Positions 26,308-34,897 of a DNA stretch of 64,000 nt are shown here, one piece after another. Every line of letters starts with the position of its first letter. Positions within the stretch are counted from its first letter, which is position 1. The translations under genes and the position numbers were made by a program. Below the pieces are notes generated by a model. That model made no database searches. It was not told the origin of the DNA and saw only the letters and a program-made list of their open reading frames with translations. Source of the stretch: Burkholderia latens (GTDB lineage Bacteria; Pseudomonadota; Gammaproteobacteria; Burkholderiales; Burkholderiaceae); NCBI RefSeq assembly GCF_001718795.1, contig NZ_CP013435.1:806001-870000 (forward strand), written 5' to 3'.

Positions 26308-27522
26308 TTACGCCGCCGCACCGCTCCCCGCGAGCCGCGCCTGCCGCTGATACAGCATCATCGACAGCACGACGCCTGCCGCAGCCGCCACGGCCGCGAA
26401 CAGGAACACCTGCGGATAGCCGAACGCACCGGCCACATAACCGGCGAGCGGGCCGGTGATGCCGAGCGACAGGTCGAGGAACACCGAATACGCGGACAGC
26501 GCCGCGCCGCGGCTTGCCGGCGGCACCAGCGCGACGGCTTCGACGCCGAGCGCCGGGAAGATCAGCGCGAAGCCGAAGCCCGTCAACGCCGCGCCGACGA
26601 GCGCGACGTGCGGCACGGGTGCGAGCCACAGCAGCACGAGGCCCGAGCACTCGAACGCGAACGACACGATCGCGACGCGGAAGCCGCCGTAGGTCTTGAT
26701 CGTGTTCGCGAACAGCAGGCGCGCGCCGATGAACAGCGTGCCGAACACGGTCAGCGACAGCGCGGCGTTCGGCCAGTGGCGCGCCGCGTAGTACAGCGTG
26801 ACGAAGGTCGCGATCGAGCCGAAGCCGGCCGAGCCGAGCGCGAGGCCGAGGCCGTGCGGGAGCACGCGCGTGAACACGCTCGCATACGACATCCGCTCGC
26901 CGTGCACGACCGGCACCGGATCGATCAGCCGCGCGAGATAGAAGCCGAGCGCGGCGAGCGCGATCACGATCACGCCGATCAGCGCCGGATTCAGCGTATG
27001 CGCGATCGCGACGCCGACCGGCGCGCCGAGCGCGAGCGCGCCGTAGGTCGCGATGCCGTTCCACGAGATCACTTTCGCGTTGTGCGCGACGCCGACGCGG
27101 CCGATGCCCCACAGAATCGCGCCGGTGCCGCACAGGCTTTCGCCGACGCCCAGCACGAGCCGGCTCGCAACCAGCAGCACCAGGCTCGCGGCCGGCCAGT
27201 GCGCGAGCAGCAGCGCGACGAGCAGCAGCACCCCCGACACGCCGCAGCCGATCAGCCCGCGCAGCACCGTTTGCTTCGGTCCGAGCGTGTCGGCGAAGCG
27301 CCCGGCGAGCGGGCGCGACGCGAGCGTCGCGAAATACTGGACGCTGATCGCACCGCCCGCGACGATCGCCGAAAAGCCGAGATCGTCATGGACGAAGCCC
27401 GGCAGCACCGCCAGCGGCAGACCGATGGTCAGATAGCAGATGAACGTGAAGCAGACGACGGACACGATTTGCAGCGTGACGGCAACGCCGCTGCGCGGCG
27501 GTGTGGCGGAATCGGTTGACAT
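26308..27522 (-). CDS. MFS transporter, YfcJ/YhhS (UPF0226) type
   Basis: This 404-residue carrier has about 12 hydrophobic helices. The N-terminal [33 protein letters not shown] and the [18 protein letters not shown] loop motif are typical of the YfcJ/YhhS group, some of which confer arabinose or drug efflux in enterobacteria. It is monocistronic on the minus strand and divergent from xdhA. Substrate unknown. Confidence 0.88.
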   Translation of the reverse strand: MSTDSATPPRSGVAVTLQIVSVVCFTFICYLTIGLPLAVLPGFVHDDLGFSAIVAGGAISVQYFATLASRPLAGRFADTLGPKQTVLRGLIGCGVSGVLLLVALLLAHWPAASLVLLVASRLVLGVGESLCGTGAILWGIGRVGVAHNAKVISWNGIATYGALALGAPVGVAIAHTLNPALIGVIVIALAALGFYLARLIDPVPVVHGERMSYASVFTRVLPHGLGLALGSAGFGSIATFVTLYYAARHWPNAALSLTVFGTLFIGARLLFANTIKTYGGFRVAIVSFAFECSGLVLLWLAPVPHVALVGAALTGFGFALIFPALGVEAVALVPPASRGAALSAYSVFLDLSLGITGPLAGYVAGAFGYPQVFLFAAVAAAAGVVLSMMLYQRQARLAGSGAAA

Positions 27523-27870
27523 GGGGTCGGAACGGATGAGCGAAACGGAACGGAAGACCGCGAAAAACGGAATCGGGATTTTCCCATGGAACCGGTTTTC
27601 CCGCAGGGACCGTTTAGTTAATCCCGACCCGTTTTATCGTCGACGGCGAGCCGGCGAATCGGCGTGCGCCCGCGCGCAACGCAAGCCAGGCAACGGTCGG
27701 GACGGCCGCCGCGCGGCCGCGGCGCGCATATCGCGGCAGTTATATGCGCCGCATGCGCGATGGGCTATGGGTTGCGGAATTTGGCGGTGATAGCGTGCAA
27801 ACTGTCAGAAACACGTCGGCCGAGCGCCCCGCGCAGGCCGCCTTGCCCCCACTTGAAGAACGATAGAGAC
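27523..27870. other. Divergent intergenic region MFS / xdhA
   Basis: These 348 bases hold the promoters of the MFS gene and the xdh operon. An AT-richer stretch at 27610-27640 (TTTAGTTAATCCC) is the best candidate for the xdh promoter. No gene or clear operator is evident. Confidence 0.5.
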
Positions 27871-29469
27871 ATGAGTGAGCCGATCCGCTTCTACCATCGT
27901 CACGCGATCCGCGAAGTCAGCGGCGCGGACGTCACCCGCACCGTGTTGCAGTATTTGCGCGAAGACGCGCATTGCACCGGCACCAAGGAAGGCTGCGCGG
28001 AAGGCGATTGCGGCGCGTGCACGGTCGTCGTCGGCGAGCTGACCGACGCGGGCGCGGTCGCGTTCAAGGCCGTCAACGCTTGCATCCAGTTCCTGCCGAC
28101 GCTCGACGGCAAGGCGCTGCTGACGGTCGAGGACCTGCGCCGGCCGGACGGTTCGCTGCATCCGGTGCAGCAGGCGATGGTCGATTGCCACGGCTCGCAA
28201 TGCGGCTTCTGCACGCCGGGCTTCGTGATGTCGATGTGGGCGCTGTACGAGAAACACGGTCACGAAAGCTGCGGCAGCGCGTACGCGAACGGGAAGAGCG
28301 TACCGACGCGCACCGAGATCGCCGATGCGCTGACCGGCAACCTGTGCCGCTGCACCGGCTACCGGCCGATCGTCGACGCCGCGGTGAGGATGTTCGACGG
28401 GGCCGGCGAAGGTGCCACCGGCGAACGCGCATCCGCCGCATCGGCTCCGGTCGACACGGCGGCGCTCGCCCGCACGCTCGCGTCGCTCGCGCGGGACGAC
28501 ACGTTCGCATACACGACGGCCGACGGCGCGCAGTTCGCGGCGCCGCGCACGCTCGATGCACTGGCCGCGCTGAAGGCTGCCCGCCCGGGCGCGCGCATCC
28601 TCGCGGGCAGCACCGACATCGGCCTGTGGGTCACGAAACAGATGCGCCGCCTCGACGACCTGATCTACGTCGGCCAGATCGCCGAACTGCGGCAGGTCGT
28701 GCACGGCGACGACTGGATCGAGATCGGCGCGGGCGTGACGGTCGAAAATGCGTATGCGGCACTCGCCGGCACGTATCCGGAACTGACCGAAATGTGGAAG
28801 CGGTTCGCGTCGCTGCCGATCCGCAACGCGGGGACGCTCGGCGGCAACGTCGCGAACGGTTCGCCGATCGGCGATTCGATGCCCGGCCTGATCGCGCTCG
28901 GCGCACGCGTGGTGCTGCGCGGCGGCGACACGGTGCGCGAGCTGCCGCTCGAGGCGCTGTACACCGGTTATCAGCAAAAGGACATGGCGCCGCACGAATT
29001 CGTCGTCGGCCTGAAGGTGCCGACCCGCGCCGGCGCGCGCGCGAATCTGCGGTTTCGCACGTACAAGCTGTCGAAGCGGTTCGACTCCGACATCTCCGCG
29101 GTGTGCGCGGCGTTCGCGTTCATCGCGGACGGCGAGCTGATTCGCGAGCCGCGCATCGCGTTCGGCGGGATGGCCGCGACGCCGAAGCGCGCGGCGAATA
29201 CGGAGGCCGTGCTCGACGGCGCGCAGTGGCACGAAGCGACCGTGCAGGCCGCGATGCAGGCGCTCGAGCGCGACTACCAGCCGCTGTCGGACATGCGCGC
29301 GACGAGCGCGTATCGCCTCGATACCGCAAAGAACCTGATGTATCGCTTCTGGCTGGAGACGCGCCCCCACGACCCGCTGCCGGTGCAGGCGCTGAGCGTG
29401 CGCGAAGTGGCCGCCGAAGTGGCCACTGAAGTCGCCGCTGAAGTCGCGAACGACGCCGCGCGCGTCTGA
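27871..29469 (+). CDS. xdhA: Xanthine dehydrogenase, small subunit (FeS and FAD)
   Basis: This 532-residue subunit passes electrons from the molybdenum site to NAD+ in hypoxanthine and xanthine oxidation. The N-terminal plant-type [2Fe-2S] cluster is bound by the CTGTKEGCAEGDCGAC cysteines; the second cluster by CGFC and CRC in QCGFCTPGFVM and NLCRCTGYRPI. The FAD domain follows, with ILAGSTDIGLWVTKQMRRLD and GTLGGNVANGSPIGDSMPGL. A repetitive acidic tail (EVAAEVATEVAAEV) at the extreme C-terminus is not part of the fold. The start at 27871 fits the family N-terminus. It is followed 18 bases later by xdhB. Confidence 0.96.
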   Translation: MSEPIRFYHRHAIREVSGADVTRTVLQYLREDAHCTGTKEGCAEGDCGACTVVVGELTDAGAVAFKAVNACIQFLPTLDGKALLTVEDLRRPDGSLHPVQQAMVDCHGSQCGFCTPGFVMSMWALYEKHGHESCGSAYANGKSVPTRTEIADALTGNLCRCTGYRPIVDAAVRMFDGAGEGATGERASAASAPVDTAALARTLASLARDDTFAYTTADGAQFAAPRTLDALAALKAARPGARILAGSTDIGLWVTKQMRRLDDLIYVGQIAELRQVVHGDDWIEIGAGVTVENAYAALAGTYPELTEMWKRFASLPIRNAGTLGGNVANGSPIGDSMPGLIALGARVVLRGGDTVRELPLEALYTGYQQKDMAPHEFVVGLKVPTRAGARANLRFRTYKLSKRFDSDISAVCAAFAFIADGELIREPRIAFGGMAATPKRAANTEAVLDGAQWHEATVQAAMQALERDYQPLSDMRATSAYRLDTAKNLMYRFWLETRPHDPLPVQALSVREVAAEVATEVAAEVANDAARV

Positions 29470-29487
29470 CGACGGAGAACCCCGAAC

Positions 29488-31851
29488 ATGAACCAGCAAG
29501 CAGAACCGTTCCTCACCGCCGTCGACCCGCAAGCCGACGCCGCCCAGGTGCACGTGTCGCGCGCGCACGAATCCGCGCATCTGCACGTGAGCGGCCGCGC
29601 GACTTACACCGACGACATTCCGCTCGTCGCCGGCACGCTGCATGCGGCGCTCGGGCTGTCCGCGAAGCCGCACGCGAAGATCGTGTCGATGAACTTCGAC
29701 GCGGTGCGCGCGACGCCGGGCGTGGTCGCCGTGTTCACTGCCGACGATATTCCCGGCGTCAACGATTGCGGGCCGATCATCCACGACGATCCGGTGCTCG
29801 CGAAGGGCGTCGTGCAGTTCGTCGGCCAGCCGATGTTCATCGTGGTCGCGACGTCGCACGACATCGCGCGGCTTGCCGCGCGCCGCGCGCAGGTCGAGTA
29901 CGAAGAGCTGCCCGCGATCCTCACCGCCCAGGAAGCACGCAAGGCCGAGACCTATGTGATTCCGCCGCTGAAGCTTGCGCGCGGCGATGCCGCTGCACGG
30001 CTTGCCGCCGCGCCGCATCGCGAGTCCGGCGAGATGCTGCTCGGCGGCCAGGAGCAGTTCTACCTGGAAGGGCAGATCGCGTATGCGGTGCCGAAGGACG
30101 ACGACGGGATGCACGTGTACTGCTCGACGCAGCACCCGAGCGAGATGCAGCACCTCGTCGCGCACGTGCTCGGCGTCGCGTCGCACAACGTGCTGGTCGA
30201 GTGCCGGCGGATGGGCGGCGGATTCGGCGGCAAGGAATCGCAGTCGGGGCTGTTCGCGTGCTGCGCGGCGCTCGCCGCGTGGAAGCTGCTGTGCCCGGTG
30301 AAGCTGCGTCCCGACCGCGACGACGACATGATGATCACCGGCAAGCGGCACGACTTCCATTACCGCTTCGACGTCGGTTACGACGACGACGGCCGCATCG
30401 ACGGCGTCGCGCTCGACATGACGTCGCGCTGCGGTTTCTCGGCCGATCTGTCGGGCCCGGTGATGACGCGCGCGGTGTGCCACTTCGACAACGCTTACTG
30501 GCTCGGCGACGTCGCCATCGCGGGCTACTGCGGAAGGACGAACACGCAGTCGAACACCGCGTTCCGCGGCTTCGGCGGCCCGCAGGGCGCGTTCGCGATC
30601 GAGTACATCCTCGACGACATCGCTCGCTCGCTCGGCCGCGATCCGCTGGACGTGCGCTACGCGAACCTGTACGGCAAGACCGAACGCAACGTGACGCCGT
30701 ACGGCCAGACGGTCGAGGACAACGTGCTGCACGAACTGCTCGGCGAACTCGAGACGACGAGCGACTACCGCGCTCGGCGCGCCGGCGTGCGGGCATTCAA
30801 CGCGCGCAACCCGGTGCTGAAGAAGGGCATTGCGCTCACGCCGGTGAAGTTCGGGATCGCGTTCAACGTCACGCACTTCAACCAGGCGGGCGCGCTCGTG
30901 CACATCTACACGGACGGCTCGGTGCTCGTGAATCACGGCGGCACGGAGATGGGGCAGGGGCTCAACACGAAGGTCGCGCAGGTCGTCGCGCACGAGCTCG
31001 GCATCCGCTTCGGCCGCATCCGCGTGACGGCGACCGACACGAGCAAGGTCGCGAACACGTCCGCGACTGCCGCATCGACGGGTTCGGACCTGAACGGCAA
31101 GGCCGCGCAGGATGCGGCGCGCCAGTTGCGCGAGCGGCTCGCGGCGTTCGCGGCGAAGCAGTTCGGCGACGGCAAGGTCGACCCGGCTGACGTGACGTTC
31201 GGCAACGACTTCGTGTGGGTCGGCGGCGCGAGCGTGCCGTTCGGCGAGGTGATCGCGAAGGCGTATCTCGCGCGCGTGCAGCTGTGGTCCGACGGATTCT
31301 ACGCGACGCCGAAGCTGCATTGGGACCAGTCGAAGCTGCAAGGCCGGCCGTTTTACTACTACTCGTACGGGGCTGCGGTATCGGAAGTCGTGATCGACAC
31401 GCTGACGGGCGAGATGCGCACGCTGCGCGTCGATGCGTTGCACGACGTCGGCGCGTCGCTGAACCCGGCGCTCGACATCGGCCAGGTCGAGGGCGCGTTC
31501 ATCCAGGGGATGGGCTGGCTCACGACCGAGGAGCTGTGGTGGAACGCGGGCGGTAAGCTGATGACGCACGCGCCGTCCACGTACAAGATCCCGACCGTCA
31601 ACGACACGCCGCCGGAGTTCAACGTGCGGCTGTTCCAGAACCGCAACGTGGAGGACAGCATTCACCGTTCGAAAGCCGTCGGCGAACCGCCGCTGCTGTT
31701 GCCGTTCTCGGTGTTCTTCGCGGTGCGCGATGCGATTGCCGCGGTCGGCGACTACCGCGTGAATCCGCCGCTCGACGCGCCGGCCACCGGCGAGTCGATC
31801 TTGCGCGCGGTGCACGCGGTACGTGCGGCGAGCGCCGCGCGGGCAGGCTGA
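29488..31851 (+). CDS. xdhB: Xanthine dehydrogenase, molybdopterin-binding large subunit
   Basis: This 787-residue catalytic subunit carries the molybdenum cofactor. The N-terminal domain has the VSGRATYTDDIP pattern (residues about 31-45); GGGFGGKESQSG, RGFGGPQGAFAIE and GTEMGQGLNTKVAQ are cofactor-binding motifs, and the catalytic Glu lies in KAVGEPPLLLPFSVFFA near the C-terminus. It pairs with XdhA in a heterotetramer. GACGGAGAA precedes the ATG. An xdhC-like gene follows 87 bases later. Confidence 0.97.
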   Translation: MNQQAEPFLTAVDPQADAAQVHVSRAHESAHLHVSGRATYTDDIPLVAGTLHAALGLSAKPHAKIVSMNFDAVRATPGVVAVFTADDIPGVNDCGPIIHDDPVLAKGVVQFVGQPMFIVVATSHDIARLAARRAQVEYEELPAILTAQEARKAETYVIPPLKLARGDAAARLAAAPHRESGEMLLGGQEQFYLEGQIAYAVPKDDDGMHVYCSTQHPSEMQHLVAHVLGVASHNVLVECRRMGGGFGGKESQSGLFACCAALAAWKLLCPVKLRPDRDDDMMITGKRHDFHYRFDVGYDDDGRIDGVALDMTSRCGFSADLSGPVMTRAVCHFDNAYWLGDVAIAGYCGRTNTQSNTAFRGFGGPQGAFAIEYILDDIARSLGRDPLDVRYANLYGKTERNVTPYGQTVEDNVLHELLGELETTSDYRARRAGVRAFNARNPVLKKGIALTPVKFGIAFNVTHFNQAGALVHIYTDGSVLVNHGGTEMGQGLNTKVAQVVAHELGIRFGRIRVTATDTSKVANTSATAASTGSDLNGKAAQDAARQLRERLAAFAAKQFGDGKVDPADVTFGNDFVWVGGASVPFGEVIAKAYLARVQLWSDGFYATPKLHWDQSKLQGRPFYYYSYGAAVSEVVIDTLTGEMRTLRVDALHDVGASLNPALDIGQVEGAFIQGMGWLTTEELWWNAGGKLMTHAPSTYKIPTVNDTPPEFNVRLFQNRNVEDSIHRSKAVGEPPLLLPFSVFFAVRDAIAAVGDYRVNPPLDAPATGESILRAVHAVRAASAARAG

Positions 31852-31938
31852 GATGATGACTCGTCTCTTCGCATTCGCTTCGTGCGCCGGCCGCAAGCGG
31901 CCGGTCAGCGTCGCCGCGCCGGTGCGGCGGAGGCTGCC

Positions 31939-32607
31939 ATGAACGGCCCCGCTCGTTCCCCGCGCAGCATGGCGCAGGTGTCCGCGGCAGGATGCGACGG
32001 CGCGTGCGGCAGTCCGGCGTCGCCGCTGCAGCCGTTCGCGCCGGGCACCGGCCGGCGCAACCGCGCAACCGCAGCGCCGCCGCCGATGCACATCGTGCTG
32101 TTCGGCGCGGGGCACGTCGGTCATGCGCTCGTCGCGTTGCTCGGCGCATTGCCGTGCGTCGTGCAGTGGGTCGACACGCGCGACGAGTTGTTTCCGGACG
32201 AATGTCCGCCGAACGTGCAGCCGGAGCCGACCGACACGCCGGAGTCGGTCGTCGACGCGGCGCCTCCGGGCGCGTACTTCCTGGTGATGACGCACAACCA
32301 CGCGCTCGATTTCTCGCTCGCCGCGCAGATCATGCGGCGGCGCGATTTCGCGTACTTCGGGATGATTGGCTCGCGCACCAAGCGCGTGAAATTCGAACGC
32401 CGCCTCGCGGCGCGCGGCGTCGAGCCGGCGCGGCTTGCGCAGATGGTGTGTCCGATCGGCATCGCGGGCATCGTCGACAAGGCGCCGGGTGCGATCGCGG
32501 TGGCCGTCTGCGCGGAACTGCTGCAGGCCCGCTCGGGAATGCCGGTGGCCGATGCGAAGGCGGCGGCGGCCGGGCACGTGCGCGACGCCGCCGGCTGCGC
32601 GCGATAA
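31939..32607 (+). CDS. xdhC: XdhC-like molybdenum cofactor insertion protein lacking its N-terminal domain
   Basis: XdhC binds molybdopterin and hands the sulfurated cofactor to XdhB. This 222-residue protein keeps only the Rossmann-like C-terminal domain (VLFGAGHVGHALVALL at about residues 52-67, FAYFGMIGSRTKRVKF, CPIGIAGIVDKAPGAIAVAV). The N-terminal CoxI/XdhC domain of about 100 residues with its CGG motif, present in ordinary XdhC, is missing and replaced by about 50 Ala/Ser/Pro-rich residues. GGAGG at 31929-31933, 5 nt before the ATG, makes the start convincing; an in-frame GTG at 31882 would not restore the missing domain. It may be functional in reduced form or a decayed gene. Confidence 0.8.
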   Translation: MNGPARSPRSMAQVSAAGCDGACGSPASPLQPFAPGTGRRNRATAAPPPMHIVLFGAGHVGHALVALLGALPCVVQWVDTRDELFPDECPPNVQPEPTDTPESVVDAAPPGAYFLVMTHNHALDFSLAAQIMRRRDFAYFGMIGSRTKRVKFERRLAARGVEPARLAQMVCPIGIAGIVDKAPGAIAVAVCAELLQARSGMPVADAKAAAAGHVRDAAGCAR

Positions 32608-32704
32608 CGACGCGCGGCCGCCACGCGCGGCGCACGTCCGAGCGTTTTTGCCTACACTGCACGGATCGCGCGGCATCGGGCCGTGCGTTTTTCGTGCGCG
32701 TTCC

Positions 32705-33106
32705 ATGTCCGATCACAAGCTCTATCTCGACGCACTCGATGCGAGCGTCGCCGCCATCGAGCGCTGGCTGTCCGGCGCTGATACCGCACCTGCGGCGCTC
32801 GACGCGCTGCTCGCGTCTTTCTCCACCGGTTTCACGATGATCCTGACCGACGGCCGCCTGCTTGACCGTGATGGTCTGCGCGCGCTGTTCGTGCAGCTCG
32901 GCGGCGCGAAGCCGGGGTTGCGGATCGCATTGTCGGACGTCCGCGTGCTCGCGGCCGACGCGTCGGATGCGACGCTCACCTACGTCGAAGCGCAGCAGGC
33001 GGCATCCGGCGAATTGCCCGCGCGGCGCGCGACGGCCGTGTTTGAGCGCGACGCGGCAGGCATCGTGCGCTGGACCCATCTTCAGGAAACGTTCTGCACG
33101 GCCTGA
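32705..33106 (+). CDS. SnoaL/NTF2-like protein (DUF4440)
   Basis: This 133-residue protein has the cone-shaped NTF2-like fold pattern: an N-terminal helix (ALDASVAAIERWLSG), TGFTMILTDGRLLDRDGLRALFVQL and a C-terminal strand RWTHLQETFCTA. DUF4440 proteins include ketosteroid-isomerase-like enzymes and small-molecule binding proteins; no catalytic pair can be assigned here. It begins 98 bases after xdhC on the same strand, so weak cotranscription is possible. Function is unknown. Confidence 0.75.
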   Translation: MSDHKLYLDALDASVAAIERWLSGADTAPAALDALLASFSTGFTMILTDGRLLDRDGLRALFVQLGGAKPGLRIALSDVRVLAADASDATLTYVEAQQAASGELPARRATAVFERDAAGIVRWTHLQETFCTA

Positions 33107-33149
33107 CCGGCCGCGTTGCGCAATCGCGCGCGACGCGTCCCGCGCCGCT

Positions 33150-34097
33150 TCAGCGCTTGCGCCCGCGCGCGGCCGTCAGTTCATCGGACACGCTCTGCAT
33201 CAGCGCACACAGCCACGCGATGTCGGTCGGGCGATCGGGCTGCGGGTGCGTGAGCAAATAACTCTTGATCCGCGGAAACGGCACCGGCGGCGTGACGACG
33301 ACGAGCGGCAGCAGCTGCGCATAGTGTGTCGCGAAGCGGCGCGTCGTCGTGAAGATCAGGTCGGACTGCAACAGCACCTGCGGCACGATGCCGAAGTACG
33401 GCAGCGTCGTCACGATCCGCCGCGTGAGCCGCGCACGAGAGAGACCGATCTCGATCGCATTGCGCTTGTCGCCGGTGTAAGGCGTGGGCGCGACGTGCGC
33501 GGCCGCCGCGTACGCTTCGCGGGTGAGCGGTTCGCGTGCGAGCGGATGCGCGTCGCGCATCAGGCACACGATCGTGTCGGAGAACAGATCCTGGCGCGCG
33601 AAGCGCGGATCGGGCTTCGGCCAGTTGCCGATCACGAGATCGAGCGCGCCGGATTCGAGCGCGTCCGCGTGATCGAGCGCAGGGTTCAGCGAGTCGATTT
33701 CGAGATGCGCATGCGGCGCCGCGTCGCGAAAGCGCTCGATCAGCGTCGGCATGAAGAAATCGTTCAGGTAATCGGGCGCCGCGACGCGGAACGTGCGACG
33801 CGCGGACGACGGATCGAAGTCGCCGTGCGGCGTCGCGATGAAGTCGACCTCGCGCAGCGCGCGCGACGCCGCGCCGAGCAGTGACGCGCCGTACTCGGTC
33901 GGTACCATCCCGGATTTGCCGCGCACGAGAATCGGGTCGTTAAGCGTTTCGCGCAGCTTGCGCAGCGCGGTGCTGATCGCCGGCTGCGTCTGGTTCAGCC
34001 GCAGCGCGGTTTGCGTGACGCTGCGCTCGAGCAGCAGCGTGCGCAATACGCGCACGAGCCAGATATCGAGCGAGGCGGTGCGGTCGTCGTCTTCCAT
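33150..34097 (-). CDS. LysR-family regulator, NodD/NahR-like branch
   Basis: This 315-residue regulator has the N-terminal HTH LVRVLRTLLLERSVTQTALRLNQTQPAISTALRKLRETLNDPILVR, with the DPILVR ending typical of the NodD/NahR/LinR branch whose inducers are aromatic compounds. The effector domain runs from about residue 92. It lies 68 bases upstream of nothing divergent that it obviously controls; the isomerase-like gene at 34166 is transcribed in the same direction just before it and is a plausible target. Confidence 0.9.
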   Translation of the reverse strand: MEDDDRTASLDIWLVRVLRTLLLERSVTQTALRLNQTQPAISTALRKLRETLNDPILVRGKSGMVPTEYGASLLGAASRALREVDFIATPHGDFDPSSARRTFRVAAPDYLNDFFMPTLIERFRDAAPHAHLEIDSLNPALDHADALESGALDLVIGNWPKPDPRFARQDLFSDTIVCLMRDAHPLAREPLTREAYAAAAHVAPTPYTGDKRNAIEIGLSRARLTRRIVTTLPYFGIVPQVLLQSDLIFTTTRRFATHYAQLLPLVVVTPPVPFPRIKSYLLTHPQPDRPTDIAWLCALMQSVSDELTAARGRKR

Positions 34098-34165
34098 CGG
34101 GGCGGGCGGATTCGGTGAAGCGTAACCTTACCGCAGCCGCGCGTTCCCGTGCGTGATACCGGCCA

Positions 34166-34804
34166 TCACGCGCGCCCCTTCGGCAGCGCGCTGATCCGCT
34201 TGACTTCGCCCGATTCGAGCCAGTTCGGCGTGCGTGCGCAATACAGGACCATCGGCAGCGCGTCCTCGCCCCAGAACAGCTGCTTGTTCATCCAGAACGT
34301 CGGCACGCCGAACACGCCGAGCGCGATCGCATCGTCGGTGTTGCGGCGCAACTGCGCGCTCGTTTCCTCGAATTCGATCAGCTCGTCGCCGTGCCCGACG
34401 CCGACGCGCTCGCACAATGCCGCGAAGCCGTCCGGCGTCGACGGATCGTTGCCGTCGTGCCAGATGAAGCGGAACATTTCGAGCACGGTCGCGATGTCGG
34501 CGCGCACGGCGATCGCAAGACGCAGCACCTTGTCCGAATCGAACGGATGCGCGGGCGGCATCTTGAAGCGAATGCCGAGCTGCTCCGCGCGAAACAGCGC
34601 GTGGCGATACGTGAACACGCGCTTGGACGGCACGTCGGCGCTCGGCCGCTGGCCCCAGTGGCGCTGCAGATCGGGCAGCGACACAGGCACGGGTTCGAAC
34701 GGCACATCCGGCCATTTGTCGTGCTGTTCGAGCAGCAGATAGGAGAACGGCGACACGAAGTCGAAGAACCAGGCGGGCTGGGTAGTGTCGAGGCCGGTTG
34801 TCAT
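34166..34804 (-). CDS. 2-Hydroxychromene-2-carboxylate isomerase-like protein (DsbA/kappa-GST fold)
   Basis: This 212-residue protein has a thioredoxin fold with an inserted helical domain. FFDFVSPFSYLLLEQ near the N-terminus carries the Ser of kappa-class GST/HCCA isomerases in place of a CxxC pair, and GVFGVPTFWMNKQLFWGEDAL near the C-terminus is the cis-proline loop and following helix of the family. Such enzymes isomerise 2-hydroxychromene-2-carboxylate in naphthalene-type catabolism using glutathione. No other naphthalene genes are nearby, so the natural substrate is open. It precedes a NodD-like LysR gene on the same strand. Confidence 0.88.
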   Translation of the reverse strand: MTTGLDTTQPAWFFDFVSPFSYLLLEQHDKWPDVPFEPVPVSLPDLQRHWGQRPSADVPSKRVFTYRHALFRAEQLGIRFKMPPAHPFDSDKVLRLAIAVRADIATVLEMFRFIWHDGNDPSTPDGFAALCERVGVGHGDELIEFEETSAQLRRNTDDAIALGVFGVPTFWMNKQLFWGEDALPMVLYCARTPNWLESGEVKRISALPKGRA

Positions 34805-34897
34805 GGCGATCTCCAGAGGGTGGGGCGTGCGCGCCTCGCGGCGGCCTTCATGTTACGCGGCGGCGCCTAGATGCAGCAATGATCGCGGATCGGACGC

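Noticed and set aside
30335..30796. Arg-rich minus-strand frame inside xdhB
   Set aside because: Antisense shadow of xdhB.
27805..32706. 1633-residue minus-strand frame opposite xdhAB and xdhC
   Set aside because: Its composition is extremely rich in Arg, His and Ala, as expected for antisense of GC-rich coding DNA; both xdh genes are certain.
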